Shown here piece after piece: positions 17,236 through 25,276 of a stretch of 42,651 nucleotides of DNA. Positions within the stretch are counted from its first letter, which is position 1, and each line of letters opens with the position of its first letter. The notes under the pieces were generated by a model. It made no database searches and was not told the origin of the DNA. It was given only the letters and a program-made list of their open reading frames with translations. The position numbers and the translations under genes are program-made. Source of the stretch: Litoreibacter arenae DSM 19593 (GTDB lineage: Bacteria > Pseudomonadota > Alphaproteobacteria > Rhodobacterales > Rhodobacteraceae); NCBI RefSeq assembly GCF_000442275.2, contig NZ_KE557311.1:97312-139962 (forward strand), written 5' to 3'.

Positions 17236-18426
17236 TTGGGTAAAGCCTTACAACCGGACACAACTGCCAGCGCATCAAAACGCTGGCAGCACCGGACGGT
17301 CGAGCCCGAAGAGACGATACAGCGTCTGGAGCGTATCAGGGATATCACCGGCATCACCCGCGTTGCGGATCTGACCGAACTGGACAGGATCGGTATCCCC
17401 GTAGCGCAAGCCGTTCGGCCCATGGGAAAACTCCTGACGGTCAGTCAAGGCAAGGGTCTCACGTTGGCGGCCGCCAAGGCGTCGGCTATGATGGAGGCGA
17501 CGGAGATCTGGCACGCCGAAAATCTGATGCTCGAGGGTCCGCGCGCGACATCGGCAGAAATTGAATCCGAAGCCTATCTCGACCCGCAGTTTTTGCGTAA
17601 TATTGAACACAAAGCTGATCCTGACGACGCACCTCTCGACTGGGCGCCGGCTAAGGATCTCGTGTCCGGGGCCTCGGTTATGGTGCCGCGTGACAGCGCC
17701 AACCTTGATTTCACCCGTCCCGCCGATCCGCCATGGCTGTTGCGCAATACCAATGGGCTTGCCGGGGGCAACACGATGGGCGAGGCGCGGTCTTCCGCAT
17801 TGGCCGAAGTCATCGAACGCGCGTGCCGCGCCGAGTTCGAGCGTCTTGATGAACAGGCGCGCTCGGCGTGTCGGCTGGACCCTGATCTGGTGGCAAAGGA
17901 TAGCAGTGTGCTGGGCGATCTGATTGAAATGATACACGATGCCGATCTGGTACTCGACCTGCACAATTTGACGAACGCACTTGCGGTCACGACCATCAGG
18001 GCGGTGATTTACGAAACCGACAAGACCCGCCCAAGCCACCGCCCCTCGCGGGGGCACGGGGCGCATCTTGATCCAGTGACGGCCATCTCGCGCGCCATCA
18101 CCGAGGCAGCGCAGACGCGCATCACCTACATCTCCGGCAATCGCGATGATCTGGACCCGATCCACTACGCCGCTTGGAACCTGTCGAACACGATCCGCGC
18201 TCTCGAACGGCAGATGGACTTCGCCACGACACGCGCCTCTTTGGACCTCACCGACCAAAGCACCGCTTTTCCAAGATGCGATGTCAGCGTGATGATCGAA
18301 CGGATCGAGGCGCAGAACGCTGGCCCCGTGATCTGCCTTGACCTGTCTCACCCGGAACTGGGAATACCGGTGCAAAGATACTTGCTCCCGGTCTCGCCAC
18401 ACGGCGGCCGACAAATTCACGGGTGA
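17236..18426 (+). CDS. ycaO: YcaO-domain cyclodehydratase/thioamidation enzyme
   Basis: YcaO proteins use ATP to activate a peptide-backbone amide, giving azolines or, with TfuA, thioamides. The three ATP/Mg segments are visible: 'LAAAKASAMMEATEIWHAE', 'EARSSALAEVIERACRAEFE' and 'AISRAITEAAQTRITYISGNRDD'. 'TGITRVADLTELDRIGIPVAQAVRP' and 'VSQGKGLTL' are typical of the TfuA-linked YcaO group. The C terminus 'PVQRYLLPVSPHGGRQIHG' lacks a Pro-rich PxPxP tail. TTG 17236 was chosen because GGAGGAGG ends 8 bases before it; ATG 17206 or 17218 are alternatives. It overlaps the upstream gene by 8 bases, and tfuA begins 4 bases past its stop. Confidence 0.87.
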   Translation: MGKALQPDTTASASKRWQHRTVEPEETIQRLERIRDITGITRVADLTELDRIGIPVAQAVRPMGKLLTVSQGKGLTLAAAKASAMMEATEIWHAENLMLEGPRATSAEIESEAYLDPQFLRNIEHKADPDDAPLDWAPAKDLVSGASVMVPRDSANLDFTRPADPPWLLRNTNGLAGGNTMGEARSSALAEVIERACRAEFERLDEQARSACRLDPDLVAKDSSVLGDLIEMIHDADLVLDLHNLTNALAVTTIRAVIYETDKTRPSHRPSRGHGAHLDPVTAISRAITEAAQTRITYISGNRDDLDPIHYAAWNLSNTIRALERQMDFATTRASLDLTDQSTAFPRCDVSVMIERIEAQNAGPVICLDLSHPELGIPVQRYLLPVSPHGGRQIHG

Positions 18427-18430
18427 AGAT

Positions 18431-19156
18431 ATGACTTCCCCCATCATTTTCGTAGGACCAAGCCTGACGCCACAAGACAAGGCGCGATTTCCCGATATCC
18501 GGTTTCGGGCACCCGCGAAGCAAGGCGATGTTCTGCGGGCGATGGCAGACAAGCCGACGGCAATCGGGATCATCGACGGCTATTTCGGTGACCATCTGGC
18601 CGTGCATCAAAAGGAGATACTGGAGGCGATGGCGGATGGGATACTGGTCTGGGGCGGGGCCTCAATGGGCGCCCTGCGCGCGGCTGAACTACATAGGTTC
18701 GGGATGCGTGGCGTCGGAACGATATTCGAGGCCTACGTGAGCGGCGAGATCGGCGAGGATGCCGATGTCGCAGTCACTCACGGTCCGGACGAACTCGACT
18801 TTGTGGCGACGTCGATCAGCATGGTCGATGTACAGGCGACAATCGCGGCTTTGAGGCGTCGCCGTACCATGACGGAGACGAAGCTGGCGAAGGTACTGAC
18901 CGCCGCGCGCGCGCGTCATTTTTCCGCCCGGACGTGGCGCGCGATAGCTTCTGAGGTGCACAAGACGAGGCAGGGACGGCTGCGGCTGGAGAGTATTCTA
19001 AGCTCGCCTGAAATTCAGCAGAAGCGACTGGATGCGATTGATCTGGTCCGGTGTATGGCAGAAGAGGCTGACCGTCTGGAACCAAGCTGCAAACCGCCGC
19101 CGCTGACTACATACTACCAAAGAATCCGCGAACGTGCGCTGTCGAAGAGTCCGTGA
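18431..19156 (+). CDS. tfuA: TfuA-like protein, YcaO partner
   Basis: The 241-residue product opens with 'IIFVGPSLTPQDKARF', has 'AIGIIDGYFGDHLAVHQKEIL' near residue 45, and carries the family core 'GASMGALRAAELHRFGMRGVGTIFEAYVSGEI' followed by 'DADVAVTHGP'. TfuA is named from the trifolitoxin cluster and, with YcaO, is needed for backbone thioamidation in thioamidated RiPPs and in methyl-coenzyme M reductase glycine modification. The C-terminal third is helical and basic and less conserved. ATG 18431 follows the ycaO stop by 4 bases, so the pair is cotranslated. No protease, transporter or immunity gene is adjacent, which is incomplete for a secreted RiPP cluster. Confidence 0.88.
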   Translation: MTSPIIFVGPSLTPQDKARFPDIRFRAPAKQGDVLRAMADKPTAIGIIDGYFGDHLAVHQKEILEAMADGILVWGGASMGALRAAELHRFGMRGVGTIFEAYVSGEIGEDADVAVTHGPDELDFVATSISMVDVQATIAALRRRRTMTETKLAKVLTAARARHFSARTWRAIASEVHKTRQGRLRLESILSSPEIQQKRLDAIDLVRCMAEEADRLEPSCKPPPLTTYYQRIRERALSKSP

Positions 19157-19392
19157 TCTTGATCGGGAATTCCTTGATGCTGCTGCCAGTTACGGCACCA
19201 AAAAGGAGCTAAGAAAGGCGACCGCTTCAATTGCCTCTGAACTCCAGCGGCAATTGAAGCGCGGCGCTTTTAAGAAGCCATTTCATCTAAACCGCCCCGC
19301 CCTGTCGCTCTCTCCGATGTCCAATAACTTGCATTATCGGGCGCATCTAAATACCGCAGCTGGACCCGGACGAAACCCCATTACCGGCGCTG
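19157..19392 (+). other. Short region with a coding-like remnant
   Basis: One forward frame from about 19158 to 19320 reads like protein ('REFLDAAASYGTKKELRKATASIASELQRQLKRGAFKKPFHLNR') but has no start of its own separate from tfuA and then runs into low-quality sequence. It may be the tail of a lost gene, since the next gene comes in from the other strand. I cannot name it. Confidence 0.35.
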
Positions 19393-20568
19393 CTAGCCAA
19401 CAGCTGAAAGCCTCTCCGTCGCGCGGGCGAGTGGCATCGCACGCACCCCCCCCTGCCCCGGCACGTCGCGGTCGCTGGCATAGACCAGTATCCGCTCCGC
19501 GACCTCTAGCTCCTCGGACGCGATATGGAATCCGCGCGTGACCTTCGGCGACGTGGTTCGCTTGATCTCGACCGCCCAGAGCGTCTGATCCGGCAGCTTC
19601 AGGATCAGGTCTATTTCGGCCCCCGCTGACGAGCGATAGAAACTGGCCTCCGTCCCCCGTGGTGCCGCGGCAATCAGGTTTTCGATGCACAGGCCCTCCC
19701 ACGAGCCGCCGACGACCGGATGGCCCAGCAGCGCCTCCATCGTCTCCAGCCCAAGCAGGGCGTGGGTGAGACCTGCATCGCGGATATAGACCTTGGGCGA
19801 TTTGACCAGCCGCTTGCCAGCATTGGCGTGCCAGGGTGGCAGCCGACGCACGAGCATCAGATCGACCAGCAGGTCAAGATAGCGGGCCACGCTTTGCCCC
19901 GAAACCCCAAGCCCCGCCGCCAGTTTGGCCGCGTTGAGCAAGCCGCCTTGTTCATGGGCCAGCATTGTCCAGAACCGCCGCAAGGTCTCGGCAGGGATAC
20001 GCAGCCCGAAGGACGGAATATCGCGTTCAAGATAGGTGCGGATGAAATCCTCCCGCCATGTCAGGCTGTCGCGGTCGGAGCCCGCAAGATAGCTGTCGGG
20101 AAAGCCCCCACGCAGCCATAGCTTCGGCAAGGCCCCCTGCCCTACCTCGTCGAGGGTAAACGGCGTCAATTCGTGGTAGCTGACCCGCCCCGCCAGGGAT
20201 TCCGCGCTTTGCTGCAATAGCGTGTTGGACGCGGAGCCCAGAAGCAGAAACTGGCCCGTCCGATGCCCCGCCCGCCTGCGACGGTCGATCTGCCCACGCA
20301 ACGCGCCGAACAGGCCGGGCATCAGTTGAACCTCGTCTATCACCACCAGCTTGCCGATCTGCTCGTCAAGATACAGGTCCGGTTCTTCAAGGATCTGGCG
20401 ATCCGCAATGCGCTCCATGTCAAGATAGACCGCCTCCCGCGCCTCGGCGATATCCTGCGCCAAGGTGGTCTTGCCCACCTGACGAGGGCCGAGCAGGACA
20501 ACACCGGGCTGGGTGTCTAATGCCCGTTCAAGCTTGGGAAGGTGGTTTCTACGTATCATACCTTGCAT
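19393..20568 (-). CDS. AAA ATPase with DUF4143 domain
   Basis: This 391-residue protein has an N-terminal P-loop ('VVLLGPRQVGKTTLAQDIAEA', residues 23-43), a Walker B ('KLVVIDEVQLMPGLF') and a sensor stretch ('QFLLLGSASNTLLQQ'). The C-terminal DUF4143 half resembles a PD-(D/E)XK nuclease fold ('AEIDLILKLPDQTLWAVEIKRTTSP'). Such proteins are common, poorly understood accessory ATPases with possible roles in stress or mobile-element maintenance. ATG 20568 is given; ATG 20559 is equally possible. Upstream, ATACCTTG (20558-20565) and CAAGGTAT (20593-20600) form an inverted repeat around the palindrome ATGCCATGGCAT, a possible autoregulatory site. Confidence 0.82.
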   Translation of the reverse strand: MQGMIRRNHLPKLERALDTQPGVVLLGPRQVGKTTLAQDIAEAREAVYLDMERIADRQILEEPDLYLDEQIGKLVVIDEVQLMPGLFGALRGQIDRRRRAGHRTGQFLLLGSASNTLLQQSAESLAGRVSYHELTPFTLDEVGQGALPKLWLRGGFPDSYLAGSDRDSLTWREDFIRTYLERDIPSFGLRIPAETLRRFWTMLAHEQGGLLNAAKLAAGLGVSGQSVARYLDLLVDLMLVRRLPPWHANAGKRLVKSPKVYIRDAGLTHALLGLETMEALLGHPVVGGSWEGLCIENLIAAAPRGTEASFYRSSAGAEIDLILKLPDQTLWAVEIKRTTSPKVTRGFHIASEELEVAERILVYASDRDVPGQGGVRAMPLARATERLSAVG

Positions 20569-20623
20569 TTATGCCATGGCATGGGAGTTTTACAAGGTAT
20601 ATCGCGGAAACACAGAGCCAATC

Positions 20624-21898
20624 TCATGCTGCCAGCCCTTTCAGTCGCCCAAAGAAGCTCCGGTCCAGATGCAGTTCCCCGATTTCGAACTTACGGGCCA
20701 TGCCCAGCAAATACCCACCCGCTGACGCCACTTCTCCGGCTTGTACCTTCTCGAACACAAGCGCCAAAGCCGCCGCTGCAACCGGCCTGCCCATCCTCAC
20801 CTGTGCCTGCGCCCAGCTTTGGTCAGAGATGCCGATCATCGGGCGCAAAGCCTCAGCGCAGCGCATGAAATCAGGCCACCCCCCGATCCCTTTCCCCAGA
20901 TCATGACCCCAAGAGGTGAATTCCGGACAAGCTTGCAGGATCATCGGTAAATCAAGATCTCGCGTTGCCGTGGCTGTTCCGGGTGGCGCGGTTGCCTCAT
21001 CCTCTTCTTCAGCGCTGTTACAGGTTACAAGATAAAGTTGATTTGTAGTTTGTATGTGGGGGTCAGATTTGGCCTCTTTGGGGGTCAGATTTGGTGTTTC
21101 GTGGCTCTCACACAGCTGTGTCGCTTCTTCGGTGTCGGGCGTCAAAAGGGCACCTTCGATCCGCGCCAACAATCTCCGGAACCGCTCCAGCACAGCCTCA
21201 AGTAGATCAGAGGGCATACGGGATCGCGGTAGCTTCTCCAGAAGCGCATCATAGGCCTGTTGAATCCGCGTGAGCCCCCGGCTCTGCGGATCGTCTTGCC
21301 ACGCTGCCTCAAGCCGTGCGCGAATGCTGCGGCGGGCAATCGTGATCTGTCGCTTCAGGCGCTGGCACAGGCTCCGCTCTGCCGACAACTCGGTCGCCAA
21401 TTCCTCGAACTCCTCCGCCCGCGCGCTCAGCGGTGACAGATCAAACCCATAGGCCTCGACGATTACGCCAGCCGCGTCCCTGCGCCCCCAACGCTTGCCA
21501 TTGGGGCTGTCGTTGAAGGTAATGATCCCCACTTCGACCAAGCGCCTGCCGTGGCGCTTCAGGGTCGAGAGCGAAAAGCCCGTCTGCTCCATCAGGAAAG
21601 CGTTGGAGGCCCAGACGATAGGCCGCCTGCCCTCCTCCCAATCCTGAGGTTGGGTGAACGCGGCCAAGGTGTCGAGCAGCAGCAGGTCCGCCGCTTTCAG
21701 ACCGATATGAGCGCCGACCCGCTTCACTGCGACCACGGCGCGCGTCTTCGGGATGGCTCGCGACGCGCCTTTCTTTGCCAGCTCGGCGGATGCCAACAGC
21801 GCCTGAGATGCATTTCGCCATCCATCAGGCCGCAAATAACCGGTCCCGTCGCTGCCTGCGCGGGTGTCCCCGATCGGGGTTTCTCTGAATTTCCTCAT
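20624..21898 (-). CDS. repC: Plasmid replication initiator RepC
   Basis: The 424-residue product matches alphaproteobacterial RepC: a basic N-terminal winged-helix part ('VGAHIGLKAADLLLLDTLAAFTQPQDWEEGRRPIVWASNAFLMEQTGFSLSTLKRHGRRLVEVGII'), a variable middle, and a C-terminal domain ending near 'GYLLGMARKFEIGELHLDRSFFGRLKG'. RepC binds the origin within its own gene in characterised repABC plasmids. ATG 21898 was chosen; the frame is open further up only to a TTG inside the antisense RNA region. It is the last gene of the repABC operon, 197 bases after repB. Expression should be limited by the ctRNA encoded in that spacer. Confidence 0.87.
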   Translation of the reverse strand: MRKFRETPIGDTRAGSDGTGYLRPDGWRNASQALLASAELAKKGASRAIPKTRAVVAVKRVGAHIGLKAADLLLLDTLAAFTQPQDWEEGRRPIVWASNAFLMEQTGFSLSTLKRHGRRLVEVGIITFNDSPNGKRWGRRDAAGVIVEAYGFDLSPLSARAEEFEELATELSAERSLCQRLKRQITIARRSIRARLEAAWQDDPQSRGLTRIQQAYDALLEKLPRSRMPSDLLEAVLERFRRLLARIEGALLTPDTEEATQLCESHETPNLTPKEAKSDPHIQTTNQLYLVTCNSAEEEDEATAPPGTATATRDLDLPMILQACPEFTSWGHDLGKGIGGWPDFMRCAEALRPMIGISDQSWAQAQVRMGRPVAAAALALVFEKVQAGEVASAGGYLLGMARKFEIGELHLDRSFFGRLKGLAA

Positions 21899-21981
21899 AA
21901 TAATGCTTAACGCCGTAAAAACCCGTTCGCCCAAGGGCGTTTTTTGTTGTGTGGCGATTCGCTGGCTGCTAGGATTGAAGT

Positions 21982-22041
21982 GCGAAAACAATCGGCGCCT
22001 TGGCGCTACAGCCCTTGAAACTCCGGTTTCGAGGGTTTTTT
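21982..22041 (+). ncRNA. Putative antisense ctRNA (incompatibility RNA) in the repB-repC spacer
   Basis: On the strand opposite repABC, TTGTGT (21947-21952) and TAGGAT (21970-21975) are spaced 17 bases apart. A 60-base transcript would end in a strong intrinsic terminator: a 10-bp stem (22012-22021 with 22026-22035, one G-U pair, loop TCCG) followed by six Ts. Position, orientation and size match the ctRNA of repABC plasmids, which represses repC through antisense pairing. A second small hairpin with a T tract is at 21928-21945. The promoter assignment is by eye. Confidence 0.62.
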
Positions 22042-22082
22042 CGTTCTGCGTCGTCCTCCTGCTCTGCTCGTTGCCAATGTGC

Positions 22083-22104
22083 CAGTTAACAGCTGTTAAC
22101 TGGC
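22083..22104. promoter_or_regulatory. parS: parS site 1 (22-bp palindrome at the repB stop)
   Basis: GTTAACAGCTGTTAAC at 22085-22100 fits the repABC centromere consensus GTTnnnnGCnnnnAAC, and the symmetry extends to 22 bases (22083-22104). It contains the repB stop codon (TAA at 22096-22098). Confidence 0.85.
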
Positions 22105-23067
22105 GCTATCTTCCAGTCGTTCTTGAAAGGACCGGTAAGATTCCTGAATAAGCTGGTCGATGTTCTGATCCAGCCAGTCTGCGAAGGCCTTGTTCTCCCC
22201 TGCCCGCTTCACGGACAGCGCGACGGAGGATTTGCCTGATTTCACCGTGACACCGGGCACCGGCGTCCGCTCGGACAGCGTCCGCTCTTTCGGGCCGCGG
22301 GCGTTGAATGCCGCAAGCGCCGCCTCAAGTCGCGTATCGGAGTCTGCCTCCGCCCCCAGCTTCGTCAAAGCCGACAGTACCTGTTCTTCGGACGTGCCGC
22401 CCGTCTCGAAGGCGGAAGCCAGCGCCATCCATTTCGGGCGTCCCGCCTTGGGGGCCGCGCCGATAAACTCGCCCACCGCATCAGGGATCAGCCGCGTGAT
22501 CCGTTCCAGTTGCGACAGGGTGTTCTTGCTGATCGCCAGCGCCTGCATGACCTGTTCGCGGGTGTGGCCTTGCTCCAGAATGGCCTTGGCGAAGCGGGCG
22601 CGCTCGTAATAGCTCAGGTCGGCGCGACCGGCGTTCTCCAGACCTTTGGCCATCAGCGCCTCGGTGTCGTCCAGGGTACGGATCAGCGCCTTGACTGGAA
22701 TGCCAAGCTGACGGCAGGCTAGGATACGCCGCCGCCCATAGACCACATCGAAATGCCCGTCGCGGTTGCGGGACGGGCGCAAAAGCACCGGAACCTGCTG
22801 ACCGGAGGCCGCGATGCTTTGCGCGATGTCCTGCAATTCGCCGGACTGCGCGTCCGGGTTAACAGCTGTTAACTCCAGACGGTCCTGCGGCCCCCAGCTC
22901 TGGATCAGGGCCGTGTCGATCTCCTGAATCCCGCCGATGCCCGCGCGCACAGAGCCGACGGTCCCCTTGGGCAAGCTGCGATGCGCCCGGTCATAGATCG
23001 GGGCCTTGCCCTCGGTTGCGGCGGATATTGCGGCCATGATGCCGGATTTGTTCTTGTCGAGTGCCAT
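22096..23067 (-). CDS. repB: Plasmid partition protein RepB (ParB family)
   Basis: This 323-residue DNA-binding partition protein has the ParB/Srx-like nuclease-fold segment ('ELQDIAQSIAASGQQVPVLLRPSRNRDGHFDVVYGRRRILACRQLGIPVKALI') and a central helix-turn-helix ('SYYERARFAKAILEQGHTREQVMQALAISKNTLSQLERI') that recognises parS. The C-terminal part probably dimerises. ATG 23067 lies within a few bases of the repA stop (23070), so the two are coupled. A parS palindrome lies inside the gene and a second overlaps its stop codon. Confidence 0.9.
   Translation of the reverse strand: MALDKNKSGIMAAISAATEGKAPIYDRAHRSLPKGTVGSVRAGIGGIQEIDTALIQSWGPQDRLELTAVNPDAQSGELQDIAQSIAASGQQVPVLLRPSRNRDGHFDVVYGRRRILACRQLGIPVKALIRTLDDTEALMAKGLENAGRADLSYYERARFAKAILEQGHTREQVMQALAISKNTLSQLERITRLIPDAVGEFIGAAPKAGRPKWMALASAFETGGTSEEQVLSALTKLGAEADSDTRLEAALAAFNARGPKERTLSERTPVPGVTVKSGKSSVALSVKRAGENKAFADWLDQNIDQLIQESYRSFQERLEDSAS
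22858..22873. promoter_or_regulatory. parS: parS site 2 (inside repB)
   Basis: This is an exact copy of GTTAACAGCTGTTAAC within the repB coding sequence, encoding part of 'LELTAVNPDA'. Exact repetition of a 16-bp palindrome inside a gene supports a binding site rather than chance. Confidence 0.85.
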
Positions 23068-23069
23068 GT

Positions 23070-24251
23070 CTAGCGCCCCCATGCTTTTTGAATCAGATGC
23101 GCAACATCCGAGCCGACAGCGTCCATGCTGTGCCGCGCGCGATCATAGGTGCTGCGGGTCATTTCGGCCCGCGTCACCTCATAGATCGACATCTTCAGCA
23201 TCGAGGCATCTGCAACCGCCGTGCTTCGAACGGCCGTGGAGGGAATAACCCGATCCTGAAACAGCGCGCGCATCAGAGAAACGATCTGTTGGCTCGGTAT
23301 GTCGCTGGGATCATCTCTTGTGATTAAAAAGGAAAAGAAATCGTGATCCAACCGTACGCCGGTATTCTCGATCACGCCCAGATAGGCCGAGGTCATCTCG
23401 ACGAATTGTTGTGTCGACGCGAGGTCCAGCATGCTGGGGGTCATCGGCACCAGAACCGAGGTCGCCGCGAAAAGCCCGGTCAGCGTTAGAAAGCCGAGGG
23501 CAGGGGGGCTGTCGATGATGACCACGTCATAGTCATCCTCCACAGAGTCCAGCGCGCGGGACAGCCGCTCGAAAAACGCCTCGCCACGGCCGGCATTGAC
23601 GGCGGTTTCGGTCTCGAACTCGCTCAGGATCAGGCGGGCAGGGGCCAGATCAAGGCCGGGGAAATAGGTGTCGACGATCACATCGCGCAAGGGCAGGGGG
23701 TCGTCGTAGCGCAAGGCGTCGTAAATGGTGGCGCCGTCGAACTCCAACTCGGTCTGCAATCCGCAAAAGCCGGTGAGGCTTCCCTGCGGGTCAAGATCGA
23801 CCGCCAGCACGCGGTAGCCTGCCAGCGCAAGGTAGTGGCACAGATGGATCGTCGCCGTGGACTTGGCGGAGCCGCCCTTGAAGTTCATCAGCTGGATGAC
23901 TTGCAACTTGTCGCCCTCGCGGCGGCCGGGAACATATTTGCCGACCGTGCGAGAGCCCGCTTCGAGCAGGTGCCGCATTTTCCACAGCTCTGCACCGGAA
24001 TAGAAACGCCGCCCGTTGGAGATGACTTCCGGCTCCGGCAGGGTGCCGTCGGAATGCCCCTTGCGCAGGAACTGGCCGGAGACGCCCAGCAGCTCGGCAG
24101 ACTCTGTTGCACTGAAAAGCCGCAATTTCTTGCGTTGATCCGGCGCATAGACCTGCTCTAGATGTGTGGTGAGTGCGGTCTTCAACCGCGCCGCCATTTC
24201 CTGCGTCACGTCGGTCTGGGAGGCGGCCGAGATGGGTCCCGTCTGTAGCAT
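23070..24251 (-). CDS. repA: Plasmid partition ATPase RepA (ParA family)
   Basis: The 393-residue product has an N-terminal MerR-like helix-turn-helix ('ATESAELLGVSGQFLRKGHSDGTLP', about residues 48-72) and a ParA ATPase domain with a deviant Walker A ('MNFKGGSAKSTATIHLCHYLA'), 'VLAVDLDPQGSLTGF' and 'YDVVIIDSPPALGFLTLTGLFAA'. In repABC operons RepA drives segregation and, with RepB, represses the operon promoter. ATG 24251 is preferred; a TTG lies 7 codons upstream. It is the first gene of the leftward operon, and a parS site lies about 145 bases upstream, near the likely operon promoter. Confidence 0.9.
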   Translation of the reverse strand: MLQTGPISAASQTDVTQEMAARLKTALTTHLEQVYAPDQRKKLRLFSATESAELLGVSGQFLRKGHSDGTLPEPEVISNGRRFYSGAELWKMRHLLEAGSRTVGKYVPGRREGDKLQVIQLMNFKGGSAKSTATIHLCHYLALAGYRVLAVDLDPQGSLTGFCGLQTELEFDGATIYDALRYDDPLPLRDVIVDTYFPGLDLAPARLILSEFETETAVNAGRGEAFFERLSRALDSVEDDYDVVIIDSPPALGFLTLTGLFAATSVLVPMTPSMLDLASTQQFVEMTSAYLGVIENTGVRLDHDFFSFLITRDDPSDIPSQQIVSLMRALFQDRVIPSTAVRSTAVADASMLKMSIYEVTRAEMTRSTYDRARHSMDAVGSDVAHLIQKAWGR

Positions 24252-24394
24252 GGTTGTTGTTTTCCCGCTCAATATTGCTTATTTGCGCAACTTCAACCCG
24301 TTAGGCCGCGATTCACCCTGCCAAGTCAAGGAAAATATCCACAGGTAGTGTCTAACAAACCCGTAGACACAAATCCATCCACCAGAGCATGCGT

Positions 24395-24410
24395 GTTAAC
24401 AGCTGTTAAC
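24395..24410. promoter_or_regulatory. parS: parS site 3 (upstream of repA)
   Basis: The third exact GTTAACAGCTGTTAAC lies 144 bases upstream of the repA start. With the sites at 22085 and 22858 it makes a three-site centromere spread over the operon, and it could also take part in autoregulation. Confidence 0.85.
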
Positions 24411-24459
24411 TGGCGGAGATTCTGGCGGGGCTGTAGGGCAGGGCGGGCAGCCAACCGGA

Positions 24460-25225
24460 CTATCGGTTACCGGTTTGACCGCTATAAAGCCGCAAAAATG
24501 CAAGCTGGCCGAATACTGCCGTCACCATTGGACGCAGCAGCCAGGCGACCACCAGAAAAGCGGTCGCGATACCCCATTGGGCGGGAATATCCGGTATCGC
24601 ACTCGCGCTGGTGAAGGCGGCCGTCGCCCCGATTGGCATCGCCAGAATCGCAAACGCGATCACCGCGCGATCCAGCCATTTGCGCCACTGAACCCCCCCC
24701 GACGATAGCCTCCGCCCCAAGCCCCCATTCCCGGTAGGTATCGAAGGCCTCTCTTCCATCCGGCAACAGTCGCAACTGTCCGTTGCGGCGCAAAAGTCTC
24801 TGGATTTTGCCAAGATCGCAATTGCGGCCCTCCAACGCACCAAGCAGGATGATCGGGGCGAGAGCCAACACACCAACGCTCAATGCGGTAAGGATCGCCT
24901 CGCCGAAAGCCACGAGTACATAGACGGCAAAGATCACGGCCACAGCAGGTGATGCGAGGCCGCCAAGGACCAGCGTCAGAAGGACTTGAAGACGTGGGCT
25001 GCGAAGTATGAACAGATTGCAGAGAAATAGGCTGTAACACGCCGCGATTATGGCCAAGGGCAGCCACGTAAATTGCCCCCACCCATGTGTCCCGAACCCG
25101 ACACTGCCAAACAATGCCACGGTAAGCGCAGCACTGATTGCCGACAGCCCTACCATCTTCGCCCGAGGCTGGAGAGGCAGGTAGATCAGGCCTCTGGTCG
25201 CTTGCGTATCTATACTGTCAGTCAA
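24460..25225 (-). pseudogene. Integral membrane protein of unknown function, frameshifted at a G8 tract
   Basis: The first frame (from about 25225 or ATG 25156) encodes several hydrophobic helices ('LSAISAALTVALFGSVGFG', 'WLPLAIIAACYSLFLCNLFIL', 'VLLTLVLGGLASPAVAVIFAVYVLVAFGEAILTALSVGVLALAPIILLG') and a soluble loop, up to 'AIVGG'. At a run of eight C on the plus strand (24693-24700) the frame changes. With seven bases in the run it would continue as 'VQWRKWLDRAVIAFAILAMPIGATAAF' with two more helices, to the stop at 24460. The break may be a mutation, a phase-variable tract or a sequencing error. Family not recognised. Confidence 0.6.
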
Positions 25226-25276
25226 AACCGAAACGGCGCTTCATTACGTAAACTCCAGGCGCAAGCGCCACGCGGC

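Larger units (their letters stand above)
15229..17243 (+). pseudogene. Unknown gene split by an IS3 element; possible RiPP precursor or partner
   Basis: The left part (15229-15518) encodes 'RRALWRTGVKIIWEHRDHGY ... VVYLKNVIDSYLLR' and the right part (17027-17243) encodes 'ELLDQYRNAIDAYRKRLAGE ... VYSSVTLTKDEVGDNSDGNADGGGDGFG'. Removing 15519-17026 joins them in frame as a 168-residue protein reading through 'SYLLR-ELLDQYR', which supports a single interrupted gene. The C terminus is a low-complexity Asp/Asn/Gly tail whose last codons overlap the ycaO ribosome site and TTG start by 8 bases, a strong sign of coupling with ycaO. Its place and Gly-rich tail make it the best candidate for a peptide substrate, but it has no Cys in the tail and no known leader motif. 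No family was recognised. Confidence 0.6.

Noticed and set aside
17102-17243. A separate 46-residue precursor starting at an internal ATG.
   Set aside because: There is no ribosome site before it, and the frame joins cleanly with the sequence left of the IS, so a longer gene is more likely.
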